Source: Emcibacter sp.
GTDB taxonomy: Bacteria; Pseudomonadota; Alphaproteobacteria; Sphingomonadales; Emcibacteraceae
NCBI GenBank assembly: GCA_021774785.1
Contig: JAJFIQ010000003.1
Location: forward strand, 27,505-91,504
Direction: 5' to 3'
Length of the DNA: 64,000 bases
The notes under the pieces are model-generated. The model had not been told where the DNA came from. It did no database searches and saw only the letters and a program-made list of their open reading frames with translations. The number at the start of each line of letters is the position of its first letter. The stretch's first letter is position 1. Position numbers and translations under genes: made by a program. Of this stretch, positions 9,428-18,108 are shown in pieces.

Positions 9428-11656
9428 ATGTCTGCTCACCACAAGAGGCCGAAATCATATTTATATGTAACAGCGATCACAGGTTTGACATTGTTCGCTC
9501 AAAGTCCCTCGTTAGCTCAGGATAATTTACCTCCAACTATCCCGGATCGGATACAAGATCTGGAAGAAATCATTGTCAGTTCGGAACGAAGAGAAAAATC
9601 ATTACAAGATACGCCGATTGCCGTTACCGTATTGACCGGTTCTCAACTCGAAAATCACGGCATATCAAGTCTGGACCGCTTCGGAGAAGGTATTGTCCCA
9701 TCCCTCAAAGTGCAGCCTATAGGCAACACCCCGTCGACTTTGATCATTGCGATCCGCGGCAATGGGGTTAGTGATGCCACCCAAATCACACGCGAAGCAG
9801 CGGTTGCAATTTATCAGGATGGTTTTTATCTCGGTCGCACCCAAGGCTTGAGTATGGAACTTGCGGATCCGGAACGCATTGAAATATTACGGGGTCCTCA
9901 GGGAACCCTTTTTGGAAGAAATGCGACTGGCGGCGCGATTAATGTGATCTCCACAAAGCCCACAGGAGAATTAGGTTTTCGGCAGACGATTGGCTACGGC
10001 AACTTTGACGCCCTGCGTAGTGTGACAACCCTCAATTTGCCGGAATTCTCGGGCATCAGCCTCAAGTTCGATTACATACATTCGGAACGGGAGGGTTGGG
10101 TTGACAATACGGCCAAAGATCAGGCCGATTATAATGCCTTTAACAAGGATGGAGGCCGAGTGAGTTTGACCTGGCGGTTAGGTGACAGCTTTCGTCTTGA
10201 TTATAGTTACGAGCGTACAGAAGTCGTTGCCTCCCAGGTTTATTTTCAGTTGGCAGAAGACAATATAGGAATCGTAGGTGTTGAGCCGGGCAGGGCTGGT
10301 ATAACGCGGTTTCCCGTGACACCATTGAAGCCGACGACAACGGACCATTCCATGCACACCCTAACGCTGGCGTGGGAGGCTTCCGAACATCTGATGGTTA
10401 AATCTCTGACATCTTATCGAAAGATGGAAGAGGAAACGAACAATAATTATGCCGGGGTTCTGTATTTTAATGGGCTGATTATCGAAGAGGACTTCAAACA
10501 AGACCAGTTTTCACAGGAATTACAAGTGATTGGCACCTATGACAGACTTGAATGGATTGCCGGTCTATATCATTTTGAAGAAGACGCCAGACAGGATTCA
10601 CAGAATTTATTTTCGCTCGATATTTTTGGACTTATTACCGGTACGCCGCTTACCCCCATTTCGCCCACCACCTTCAATATATTCACCGGCGTCGATGAAC
10701 CTTTGCTGGCGGCGAATGCCAGGGCCAACTCTCAGGCGATTTATGGTCAGGCAACATGGGCGCCGCCAATTCTTGATGACCGGCTTGAGCTGACTTTTGG
10801 GTTGCGATATACCGATGATGAACGAAAAGGCGGTCGGACACTCGGCGCGGCCTCAAAGTTTAACCTTGAAACAAATCATTTGGACCCTCTTGTTACCCTC
10901 AATTACCATTGGACCGATCATGTCTCGACCTATGCCAAATGGTCCAGTGCTTATCGTGCCGGGGGCGTTAGCATCCGTTCCGTCAGTTTTGTGCCTTACG
11001 GGCAGGAAGATGTCGAGACATTTGAGTTTGGTCTCAAATCGGAATTCTGGGACCATCGTGTTCGGTTGAATGCCGCAATTTTCAGCACCGACTTCAAAGG
11101 GTCACAACTCGATTTCACCAACCCTTTAAATCCAACCATATCGGAAACCATTAATGCCGCCAATTTAGTTCAAGTGGACGGGTTGGAGATAGAATTTACG
11201 ATGATTCCACTAACGGGACTGGTGGTCGGCATCAACTACACCTATCTGGACGGCCAGATGCCCTTGCAACCTAACCCGCTGGCTGGTGGTGCTTTACAAC
11301 AGTTTAATCTTGTGCAGACCCCCAGGCACGCCGGGTCTTTTACGCTGGATTATACGTTCATTCCCTTTAGTTTCGGCATATTGAGCGCACATATTGATGT
11401 CTCCGCGACAGACGAATATGCCTATATTGGCAGTGGCACGATGACGTTGGATTCATATGCCCTGATCAACGGAAGATTAATTTTGTCGGATGTTGTATTA
11501 AGCAATAATGCAGGTAAGCTCAAAATTTCTTTATGGGCGAAAAATATCACTGATGAAGAATATATCGTATATGGTGTTCCGCTAACGGGTGTTGGTGCCG
11601 TCCAGGTTTTTGGTGCGCCGCGCACTTACGGTCTTGATCTGACGTATCAGTTTTAA
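9428..11656 (+). CDS. TonB-dependent receptor (no STN domain)
   Basis: Outer-membrane receptor of 742 residues. A signal peptide is followed by the TonB-box-like EEIIVSSERR, a plug domain (AIRGNGVSD, LRGPQGTLFGRNATGGAINV) and a beta-barrel ending GLDLTYQF. It lacks the STN extension of the receptor at 4.2-6.8 kb, so it should be a transporter rather than a FecR-type signal transducer. Start ATG 9428 has GGGAG about 8 bases upstream. It is the last gene of the luxR-P450-receptor operon, and the arrangement suggests uptake of a P450 substrate or product. The ligand is unknown. Confidence 0.88.
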   Translation: MSAHHKRPKSYLYVTAITGLTLFAQSPSLAQDNLPPTIPDRIQDLEEIIVSSERREKSLQDTPIAVTVLTGSQLENHGISSLDRFGEGIVPSLKVQPIGNTPSTLIIAIRGNGVSDATQITREAAVAIYQDGFYLGRTQGLSMELADPERIEILRGPQGTLFGRNATGGAINVISTKPTGELGFRQTIGYGNFDALRSVTTLNLPEFSGISLKFDYIHSEREGWVDNTAKDQADYNAFNKDGGRVSLTWRLGDSFRLDYSYERTEVVASQVYFQLAEDNIGIVGVEPGRAGITRFPVTPLKPTTTDHSMHTLTLAWEASEHLMVKSLTSYRKMEEETNNNYAGVLYFNGLIIEEDFKQDQFSQELQVIGTYDRLEWIAGLYHFEEDARQDSQNLFSLDIFGLITGTPLTPISPTTFNIFTGVDEPLLAANARANSQAIYGQATWAPPILDDRLELTFGLRYTDDERKGGRTLGAASKFNLETNHLDPLVTLNYHWTDHVSTYAKWSSAYRAGGVSIRSVSFVPYGQEDVETFEFGLKSEFWDHRVRLNAAIFSTDFKGSQLDFTNPLNPTISETINAANLVQVDGLEIEFTMIPLTGLVVGINYTYLDGQMPLQPNPLAGGALQQFNLVQTPRHAGSFTLDYTFIPFSFGILSAHIDVSATDEYAYIGSGTMTLDSYALINGRLILSDVVLSNNAGKLKISLWAKNITDEEYIVYGVPLTGVGAVQVFGAPRTYGLDLTYQF

Positions 11657-11818
11657 CCGCCACAACATAACGGCTGAGGTGTGAAAGAAAGGGGTTAGCG
11701 ACCTCGACAGTACAGAGGAGTGGAACAGATTCTAAAGCACGGTATTATAGAGGCGTAATTTATATACTTAGTTTGGCCCGAACTATTACAGTTGAATATC
11801 AGTTGTTCATAAAATCGT

Positions 11819-12034
11819 TCAGTTCCTTAAAAGAGCCGTAACCTGATCCCAAAAACGGATGTCCTCCAGACTCTTTTTTTTCACCGCGTGTTTTCGCCGC
11901 CGTGGAACGTCTGTCAACGGATTATCCGGGTAAGTCTCTCTCAATACTTCCGCCATATCTTCAGGTGTTGTAAGCCTGCATACGCTTTTTGGAAGCTTAT
12001 TGTCTTGTCGTTTTATTTTTACCATTGAATCCAC
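11819..12034 (-). CDS. Small basic protein, unknown
   Basis: An open frame of 71 residues (GTG 12034) or 68 residues (ATG 12025), rich in Lys/Arg and without signal peptide or membrane segment. I recognise no domain. It runs in the same direction as fecI-fecR but starts about 120 bases beyond the fecR stop, and a perfect inverted repeat (12092-12105) sits in that gap, so it may have its own regulated promoter. No strong ribosome-binding site is visible. It could be a small regulator or a spurious frame. Confidence 0.45.
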   Translation of the reverse strand: MDSMVKIKRQDNKLPKSVCRLTTPEDMAEVLRETYPDNPLTDVPRRRKHAVKKKSLEDIRFWDQVTALLRN

Positions 12035-12091
12035 AAAAATAAGTAATTGCTTTTTGGAATAGATTATATTCTTGTAAAATTATAATGATAA

Positions 12092-12105
12092 CGCACTTTA
12101 GTGCG
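12092..12105. promoter_or_regulatory. Perfect inverted repeat CGCACT-TT-AGTGCG
   Basis: The 6-bp arms are exact reverse complements around a TT centre. It lies 58-80 bases upstream of the possible starts of the small minus-strand gene. Related sequences occur at 14043-14055 (CACTTAAGTGCG) and as a half-site at 7109-7118, each in a promoter gap of this regulatory block. A binding site for a shared dimeric regulator is an inference. Confidence 0.5.
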
Positions 12106-12154
12106 GTTTGGGAATAAATTTGGTCTGAAATAGGCGAATTACAGGCAAATGACC

Positions 12155-13300
12155 TCAACTTTGGTTCTGATTTAATCCAATGATAACGATATGATCACCT
12201 TGATACTGTATATTAACCGGAAGATATTGTGGCAGTGTTTCAATTAAATCATTGATCTTTGATGTCCAGAAAACGCCGCTGATCCGTATTTTACCCACAT
12301 CCTTTGAAGCTAACCGTATCTCTCCGTCATAATATCGGCTTATGTCGGCGACAAGCTCAGCAAAACTGGCATCTACATACACCAATCTGCCATCACGCCA
12401 CGCACTTGGTAGTGAAGCCGTTTCATTGATCTGAACCTCACCCAATAGACCCTCCTGGCTCGAAGTTATCTGCTCACCAGCCGTCAACACGGCTTTGGAT
12501 GCAAAATTTTTGGGCACATTTTCGGAAGAGATGAGGTCAGGTGCTGTATCATTTTCAATGCCAGCAGGGTAAGTTGGCTGTGCTTCGGGAGTTTTTTCAA
12601 GAATTTTTCGCGGCTTTCCACTGACTTTAACAACACCTTCTTCTACTGCTACCCGCAACCCATTTGGTCCTTTATGTACATTGAATCTGGTTCCGACGAC
12701 CTTAATCTCAATGCCGTTCGATTGCACAAAGAATGGCCGGTCCATATCTTTGACAACGACAAAGAAAGCCTCACCATTCTTTAATTTCACATGCCGTTCG
12801 TCTTTGTTAAAAATAACTTCAATCTGCGAGCGAGCGCCCAGCGTCACGATACTGCCATCAGTCAAACGAATATCTCTGATTTCAGCGGTCTCAGTAGAAA
12901 ACGACTGCCCTGCCGTAAAATATACCATGCTTACGCCGATGACCGAGACCATGATAAGAATTGCCATTAGTCCGGTTGCGACGAGAGGACGTTTCAGTGC
13001 AAGGGGTGAGAATATGATAGACCCAGCCCAGCCAGAAAGTCGGTGGAAAACACCTTCCTGCGAATATTTGGGATCGGCCAGTTTTAAAAGATCTTGATCT
13101 TCGATATCGCCCATAAGAGAAAATGTGTCTGAAATACGCTTATAAACTTCCCTATGGCGAGGGTCAGCCTCGCACCACTGCTCAAACTTTTCCATTGTAT
13201 CTGAAGCCGTATCCGGACGGGTTAATATAGTTACCCAGTCACTGGCTTCTTGTCTTATTTTCTTATCTTCAGATGTCTGAATGTTCATGGTCATTCTCAT
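12155..13300 (-). CDS. FecR-family anti-sigma factor / transmembrane signal sensor
   Basis: A 381-residue FecR protein. The cytoplasmic N-terminus has the family signature for sigma-factor contact (EASDWVTIL, FEQWCEADPRHREVY), one transmembrane helix spans about residues 103-130, and the periplasmic FecR domain follows (VTLGARSQIEV, GEAFFVVVKD, VVGTRFNV). The C-terminal part is the one expected to meet the STN domain of a TonB receptor; the receptor at 4.2-6.8 kb is the only one here with an STN domain. Its start overlaps the end of the sigma-factor gene by about 32 bases, so the two are translationally coupled. Confidence 0.9.
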   Translation of the reverse strand: MRMTMNIQTSEDKKIRQEASDWVTILTRPDTASDTMEKFEQWCEADPRHREVYKRISDTFSLMGDIEDQDLLKLADPKYSQEGVFHRLSGWAGSIIFSPLALKRPLVATGLMAILIMVSVIGVSMVYFTAGQSFSTETAEIRDIRLTDGSIVTLGARSQIEVIFNKDERHVKLKNGEAFFVVVKDMDRPFFVQSNGIEIKVVGTRFNVHKGPNGLRVAVEEGVVKVSGKPRKILEKTPEAQPTYPAGIENDTAPDLISSENVPKNFASKAVLTAGEQITSSQEGLLGEVQINETASLPSAWRDGRLVYVDASFAELVADISRYYDGEIRLASKDVGKIRISGVFWTSKINDLIETLPQYLPVNIQYQGDHIVIIGLNQNQS

Positions 13301-13847
13301 TTTTCATCAAACAGATAATTTCGTCGAGTTCCCGTATTGCATCGCCAATATGTCTCTGTACGGTAGTTTCCGGTATTTTAATGGTCCGCGCTATGGCTGC
13401 GTAGGACAACCCGCTAATCCTGTATAATATCAATAATCTTTGTTTCTCTGGCGACATTTGTTTGATGGCATGTGTAATCAGGGATAGTTCTTCCTTTCCG
13501 GCGGCGATACGCTCTGGGTTTAATTCATCAAAAAACTGTCCTTCACCACTGATTTCTTCTAGATATTTGTTTTGAACCTGCCTCCTGCGATTATCATTAT
13601 ATACGACGTGATCGACCGCGCGGTAGAGATAACCTTTAGGGTGTTCAATTTTTTCAAGGTTTGATCGCTGGGCCATTTTTAAAAAAACGGTCTGGATAAC
13701 TTCTTCATGATCGGCATTCCTGAATTTGGAAAGAATATAGGCTTTAAGTCCCTGACTATATTTTTTGTAAAGTTCGCCAAGTCCCATTTCATCATTCAAG
13801 GGGTTTTTAGAATATGTCGCTATATTTTTAAGTCTAACCTCATTCAC
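13269..13847 (-). CDS. FecI-like ECF RNA polymerase sigma factor
   Basis: A 192-residue ECF sigma factor. Region 2 (about residues 28-95, DHEEVIQTVFLKMAQR) and region 4 (about 125-185, GLSYAAIARTIKIPETTVQRHI) are both recognisable. GTG 13847 is the start, supported by GGGAGAAG about 6 bases upstream. It overlaps fecR. By analogy with FecA-FecR-FecI, binding of a ligand at the STN receptor would free this factor to transcribe the receptor/isopeptidase genes. That target assignment is inferred. Confidence 0.9.
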   Translation of the reverse strand: MNEVRLKNIATYSKNPLNDEMGLGELYKKYSQGLKAYILSKFRNADHEEVIQTVFLKMAQRSNLEKIEHPKGYLYRAVDHVVYNDNRRRQVQNKYLEEISGEGQFFDELNPERIAAGKEELSLITHAIKQMSPEKQRLLILYRISGLSYAAIARTIKIPETTVQRHIGDAIRELDEIICLMKNENDHEHSDI

Positions 13848-14493
13848 AACTATCTTCTCCCTGGTTTTCCAGTCCTGATAATTTCAATATTCTATTGTAC
13901 GAATATCTGGTTCTTAGAACATATAGGCTTAAGTAAACTTGGACCTGTCTTGATATAATTAGGTATTTGCTACAGTGATTTCTGTGAGTGCTAATAATAA
14001 TTTTTTTCATAATTATAACTGAAACTGCTTATTTATCAAAGACACTTAAGTGCGCAATATTTTATGTCATATCCCGATGATCTATATTATAGCGGAAAGT
14101 GGGATCCTCTGTAAAATCAAATACAAAGGTTCCTTATTGCAAGCTCTCTTGATCTATAAAGAATACCCTTAATCATCTGGGAGGTAATTTCTTCATCGCA
14201 AAAATTTCTTTTGATCCGCTGCAACCTTTAATGCCTAACCTCTGTCCTGAAATTCATGTAATTATGAAAAACTGAATGTAGTTACCGTGGATTTTAACTC
14301 ATCGAATTGTCATTTCCGGCTCATAAATATTTGAATATTGAGCATTTAGCCTCTTATTTGGCGGCAATAGATTTTTTTCCAAATCTAAACTATTGTAATC
14401 ATTGTATTATTCTGTCAATCCCCCAACCTATAGGTGTTTTCTTAATTTTGCATTTGTTTCATAATGATTTTTAACCCTTGAAATAGATGGATA
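13848..14493. promoter_or_regulatory. Divergent promoter region between fecI and luxI
   Basis: About 650 AT-rich bases without a convincing gene. Two palindromes stand out. CACTTAAGTG (14043-14052, continuing CG) resembles the repeat at 12092-12105. ACCTATAGGT (14426-14435) is a perfect 10-mer 58 bases upstream of the luxI start, where a lux-box-like site would be expected. The rest shows nothing I can interpret. Confidence 0.5.
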
Positions 14494-15318
14494 ATGAGCA
14501 TGGCGATCGTTGTAACAAATCAAAATAGACAACAATACAGACCAGAATTACAGCAAATGTATCGTCAGCGGTATCATGTGTTTGTTGAGCAACTCCAGTG
14601 GGATTTGCCCCATGCTAATGATGGTCTGGAATGTGATGAGTTCGATACGGAAGATACTGTATATCTGCTTTTATTGGACAGACAGGGCAATATACAAGGC
14701 TCCAGCCGTTTGCTTCCCACTTTGAACCCCCACCTGATGTCAGAAATCTTCTCCCACCTGGTTGAAGGTGAGATTCCCAGAGGAAGCCATATATGGGAAA
14801 GCTCCCGCTCCTATATACTTCCTGATCGTCGAGCCAAAGGCGTCCTTGGAGAATTATTTCTGGCAATGCTGGAAATAGGACTATTGCTGGAAATCCAGAA
14901 AATCACATTTGTTTGCGACATGAACTTTCTTTCACGCATACTTCATGCTGGCTGGGAGGTCGATCCATTGGGGATGCCTGAAGCCAACGCGATGGGGGAT
15001 ATTATCAGTGCTTCTTCCGTGAATATAAATTTCAGCACCTTGCATAACCTGCGTCGGCACTACAATGTTTTTGAATCTGTTTTGGATGATATGCCCATCA
15101 ACATTGCCGCCCGATTAAGGGCGGCAAAACAACGGGAGAGCGGATTTGACCATAACCATCACGCCGGGGACATCACCTGTTTACAGGGAACGACCTGGGT
15201 TTCACATCCAGATACACATAATACTTTGCTTTGTGATGGTCCAAATCTTGAAACGATGATGAATGAGGAGTGCCAAAACAAGCGTCAAAACCACCTCAAG
15301 AATGATGGAAACAGATGA
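14494..15318 (+). CDS. Acyl-homoserine lactone synthase (LuxI family)
   Basis: Makes an AHL quorum signal from S-adenosylmethionine and an acyl donor. Family landmarks appear in order: RQRYHVFVEQLQW, then DEFDTEDTVYLL, then GSSRLLPT, then WESSRSYI (the usual form is WExSRF). At 274 residues it exceeds the usual 200-220; roughly the last 60 residues are a polar, His/Asn-rich extension of unknown role. An ATG at 14500 is an alternative start. It is followed with a 1-base gap by a luxR gene. The acyl chain length cannot be predicted. Confidence 0.92.
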   Translation: MSMAIVVTNQNRQQYRPELQQMYRQRYHVFVEQLQWDLPHANDGLECDEFDTEDTVYLLLLDRQGNIQGSSRLLPTLNPHLMSEIFSHLVEGEIPRGSHIWESSRSYILPDRRAKGVLGELFLAMLEIGLLLEIQKITFVCDMNFLSRILHAGWEVDPLGMPEANAMGDIISASSVNINFSTLHNLRRHYNVFESVLDDMPINIAARLRAAKQRESGFDHNHHAGDITCLQGTTWVSHPDTHNTLLCDGPNLETMMNEECQNKRQNHLKNDGNR

Positions 15319-15319
15319 T

Positions 15320-16198
15320 ATGAAAAATAAAACACTATCGGATGTTTATTCTTATTGTTCCGGCCAACAGCGTGGAAAACATTCTGTTCCCTCGCGGGAA
15401 GATTTTTTTGGTGATGCGACATCTGTTTCCAGGTCTGTATTTAAAATCAGGTTTTACAAGGCGTTATCAATCTCCCGAAACTTTGATGAATTTTCAACAA
15501 AGATAAAGAAAATTCTGGAAGATCTGGGGTTTGGAGAATACGCTTTTACCCGAACTTCTGTCACGGGGGAAATCCCAAGACCCATAATTACAATGCCTGA
15601 CGCCATGAATGACATATATTTCCGTGAGGGCTTTTATGAGCATGATCTGACATTGCAATGTGCCATGAGTGACAACGGTCCAATATTTCATTCGGTCATT
15701 GAGGAATATGTCAATAAAGCTTCTTTTGTGACGGATGCCATTAAACAAAATCGGGAAATTTTCAAGTTACTTAAAAGTTTTGGCTATATTGATTTTTATT
15801 TTATTCCTCTGGGTGCCCATAATGGCAATGGCCGCGTCTTGTTATCGGTGGCCACCAGAGATGAGAGTGCAGTCAACTTCAGAACTCGTGTGGAAAACTG
15901 TAAAGAGACATTGCATTTGCTCGCGGAAGCCATCGATTATGTTGGAACCCGTAAATTCCCCAATTTTTTTCTTTGTGAGAGTGATAATAAGGACATTATT
16001 ATTACGCCAAAACCGCTAATTCTGTTGAATATACTGGCTCAGGAAGACCTGACACTGAGGCAAACGGCGAATAAGCTCTGTATTAGTATTCATACGGCTG
16101 ACAAGCATATTTCCGCCGTTAAAAAGGCGCTGGGCGCACATACAATTCATGGGGCGATATACAAGGCGATTAAAGCAGGCCTTATTGATGGCAAGTGA
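15320..16198 (+). CDS. LuxR-family quorum-sensing regulator paired with luxI
   Basis: A regulator of 292 residues from ATG 15320, one base after the luxI stop (TGA 15316-15318). Starts at 15263, 15302 and 15305 are possible and would overlap luxI. An autoinducer-binding domain (about residues 40-205) is followed by a LuxR HTH (TLRQTANKLCISIHTADKHI), ending KAIKAGLIDGK. Closely related to the regulator at 7.3 kb. The gene downstream is an FseA-like activator, so this may be the TraR-type regulator linking cell density to transfer of the element, as in ICEMlSym(R7A). That link is inferred from gene order. Confidence 0.9.
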   Translation: MKNKTLSDVYSYCSGQQRGKHSVPSREDFFGDATSVSRSVFKIRFYKALSISRNFDEFSTKIKKILEDLGFGEYAFTRTSVTGEIPRPIITMPDAMNDIYFREGFYEHDLTLQCAMSDNGPIFHSVIEEYVNKASFVTDAIKQNREIFKLLKSFGYIDFYFIPLGAHNGNGRVLLSVATRDESAVNFRTRVENCKETLHLLAEAIDYVGTRKFPNFFLCESDNKDIIITPKPLILLNILAQEDLTLRQTANKLCISIHTADKHISAVKKALGAHTIHGAIYKAIKAGLIDGK

Positions 16199-16437
16199 TC
16201 ATGAGCCTGATCCACACAGGCTGAGATAACTTAAAAAAGAAATGGGATGAGAGCAAAATTGTTTCAAAAAAACCTGATATTCATATTTGTACACTAAATA
16301 TTTTTCAGATCCTAATTTAGTCCTAGCCGCCGGACGAGATCTGGCGTGGGATAATATCGAGCCGCGCCATCATCTGTCGGCTTGACTTGAATTGTCAACC
16401 GTCACCGATTGTGGCTGTCATGGGGAAGGGGATGCAT

Positions 16438-17263
16438 ATGAAACAGAAAAATGATCTATGTATCAATTGGCGTGATCCTGCCTGTTGTGATTATACAGAC
16501 CATTTCAATAGACAGGACTGGGCATGGGAATATCTCAGGATAAACCCGGAATATAGAAAAGAATATAATAGCCAGGATAAAAAAAGCCCTGCCAATAACC
16601 ATAAAAATACCAGTCGGGGCGATATCAGGATTATTCATCAGAAACCATCAGATTTAAAAGCGGGAGAGTGGGGATTGCTCAACTTTCGCTGATCCTGAAA
16701 AAACAGCTGTTGAGCAAAGCATATTCTGGCACCCGGATGTCTGTGGAAAAATACTCAATATGCAGTTCCGCCAAGCCCCGGATGAGAATTTTCAAACTTA
16801 CATGCAGTTGGATGAGCTGGACTGTGACAAGCATATGCTGGTCATTAATGATGGTCGGCAATATCTTTCTATTCGCCAAAAGCACGTCAGTTTTCAGCTC
16901 CATTGTGAGGGTCATGATTCCTTACACCAGTGTAATCATTTCTGCATCAATATGAATCTCATGGACGGTGTGGAGCAGAAAGCAGCTAAATTCCAGCAGT
17001 TAATGAAGTTGTTTAACAAGACAAAAAAGCCAGTGACCGCACCACTTTCAAGCCAGAAACTGAAGCTTTTCAAAGAGAGTTTACAGGCTGTATATGCCCG
17101 TAGGGAGGATGTAATTTATAGAGATATCGCTATTGTATATTTTGGTAAGGAACGGGTCATGCAGGAATGGTCTGATAGCTCTCGAGCACTGGAAGATTAT
17201 GTTCGCTTCCGGGTAAAAAAAGGACTGAAACTGATGAATGGCGGCTATAAAAATCTTCTGTAA
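16438..17263 (+). CDS. FseA-like DUF6499-DUF2285 excision/transfer activator, joined by +1 frameshift
   Basis: Two overlapping frames encode one protein. Frame A starts at ATG 16438 (GGGGAAGGGG upstream) with the DUF6499 signature WRDPACCDY...QDWAWEYLRINPEYR and stops at 16690-16692. Frame B is open from 16658 to 17263 and carries the DUF2285 signature ending VKKGLKLMNGGYKNLL. The family pattern WGL...F-x-DP...FWHPD is restored if the ribosome shifts +1 at TTT-C (16684-16687), giving EWGLLNFADPEKTA and a protein of about 274 residues. In ICEMlSym(R7A), FseA is made by programmed +1 frameshifting between msi172 and msi171 with these domains, and lies in a quorum-controlled operon. A simple 1-base mutation is the alternative. 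Confidence 0.8.
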
Positions 17264-17297
17264 TAACAGTATTGTCTGGAAGCTTTGCAATATGAGA

Positions 17298-17339
17298 GGG
17301 GGGGGGGTACAGTTCGTTTTTTAATCTGTACCCCTCCCC
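17298..17339. promoter_or_regulatory. Poly-G tract and hairpin ahead of the conjugation operon
   Basis: Ten consecutive G (17298-17307) run into an inverted repeat: GGGGTACAG (17304-17312) and CTGTACCCC (17326-17334), loop of 13 bases containing TTTTTT. It lies between the regulator gene and the pilin start at 17398. It could end the upstream transcript, control the tra operon, or vary in length by slippage. No T-run follows the stem, so a standard rho-independent terminator is doubtful. Confidence 0.5.
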
Positions 17340-17397
17340 AAGACGAAATTATTGATGCAGGCTGTTTTCTCCAATTGACACTGAAGGAGATTAAAAA

Positions 17398-17790
17398 ATG
17401 GCCCCCAAATCTAAAAACAGACCCAAAATAAGTTCACTCAATAATCACATATTGAAAACCAATAAGCAGGTTATTGATTGCCTCCAACCAAAAACCAAAG
17501 CGCGAGAAAAAATTCTTACCTTTGCGCTTCCTGCATTAGCAACATTTCTGGTAGCAAGTAGTGCTGTCGCAGGCACGGATACCTCGTTCGGTGGTGCGCT
17601 CGCACAAATATCCCTCTACCTCCAGGGCTCGCTCGGTCAGTTACTGGCAGTAGCAAGCCTGATCGCTGGCTTGGTCGCCATGGTGATCTTTGGATTTCGT
17701 CTTTCTCAGGTCGCGGTCCCTGTGATCATCGGGGTCGGGGCCGCCACGGGCATTCCCATCGTGACGTCTGCCATTACGGCGACCATATGA
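17398..17790 (+). CDS. traA: F-type conjugative pilin precursor (TraA-like)
   Basis: A 130-residue prepilin. The long basic leader (about residues 1-57) ends with a hydrophobic stretch and a signal-peptidase-like ASSAVAG site. The mature part of about 73 residues has two hydrophobic segments separated by a short loop, as in F pilin. Start ATG 17398 has a strong GGAG site. First gene of the transfer operon, followed after 18 bases by traL. Sequence identity to pilins is generally low, so the call rests on architecture and position. Confidence 0.8.
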   Translation: MAPKSKNRPKISSLNNHILKTNKQVIDCLQPKTKAREKILTFALPALATFLVASSAVAGTDTSFGGALAQISLYLQGSLGQLLAVASLIAGLVAMVIFGFRLSQVAVPVIIGVGAATGIPIVTSAITATI

Positions 17791-17808
17791 GTTTGGGGGT
17801 GTGCAGTG

Positions 17809-18102
17809 ATGAACAACCAAAACAGATATAGAATACCACAACATCTTGATGATCCTGAGAAGCTTGGCTTCTGGACCATTGATGAAGCAGGGGCTTTTCT
17901 TCTACCCGTAATCCTGGGGATCATCGGGAAGGTATTCATTACCGGCTTTTTTGCCGGATGTGTTGCAGGTTATTTGTTGAAAAAAGCCAAAGGCACCGAA
18001 CAGGCCAACATCCTGTTGTCAGTGGCTTACTGGTATTTTCCGTATCGATTTTTCAACTTATCCTACACACCCCCGTCCTATCAACGAAAATTGGTGGGGT
18101 AA
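17809..18102 (+). CDS. traL: Conjugative transfer protein TraL
   Basis: A small inner-membrane protein of 97 residues. The family pattern is clear: RIPQHLDDPEKLGFWTIDE at the start, two membrane segments in the middle, and a C-terminal YWYFPYRFFNLSYTPPS. TraL helps pilus assembly at the inner membrane. GTG 17806 just upstream is an alternative start. Followed by traE after 6 bases. Confidence 0.92.
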   Translation: MNNQNRYRIPQHLDDPEKLGFWTIDEAGAFLLPVILGIIGKVFITGFFAGCVAGYLLKKAKGTEQANILLSVAYWYFPYRFFNLSYTPPSYQRKLVG

Positions 18103-18108
18103 CTTATT

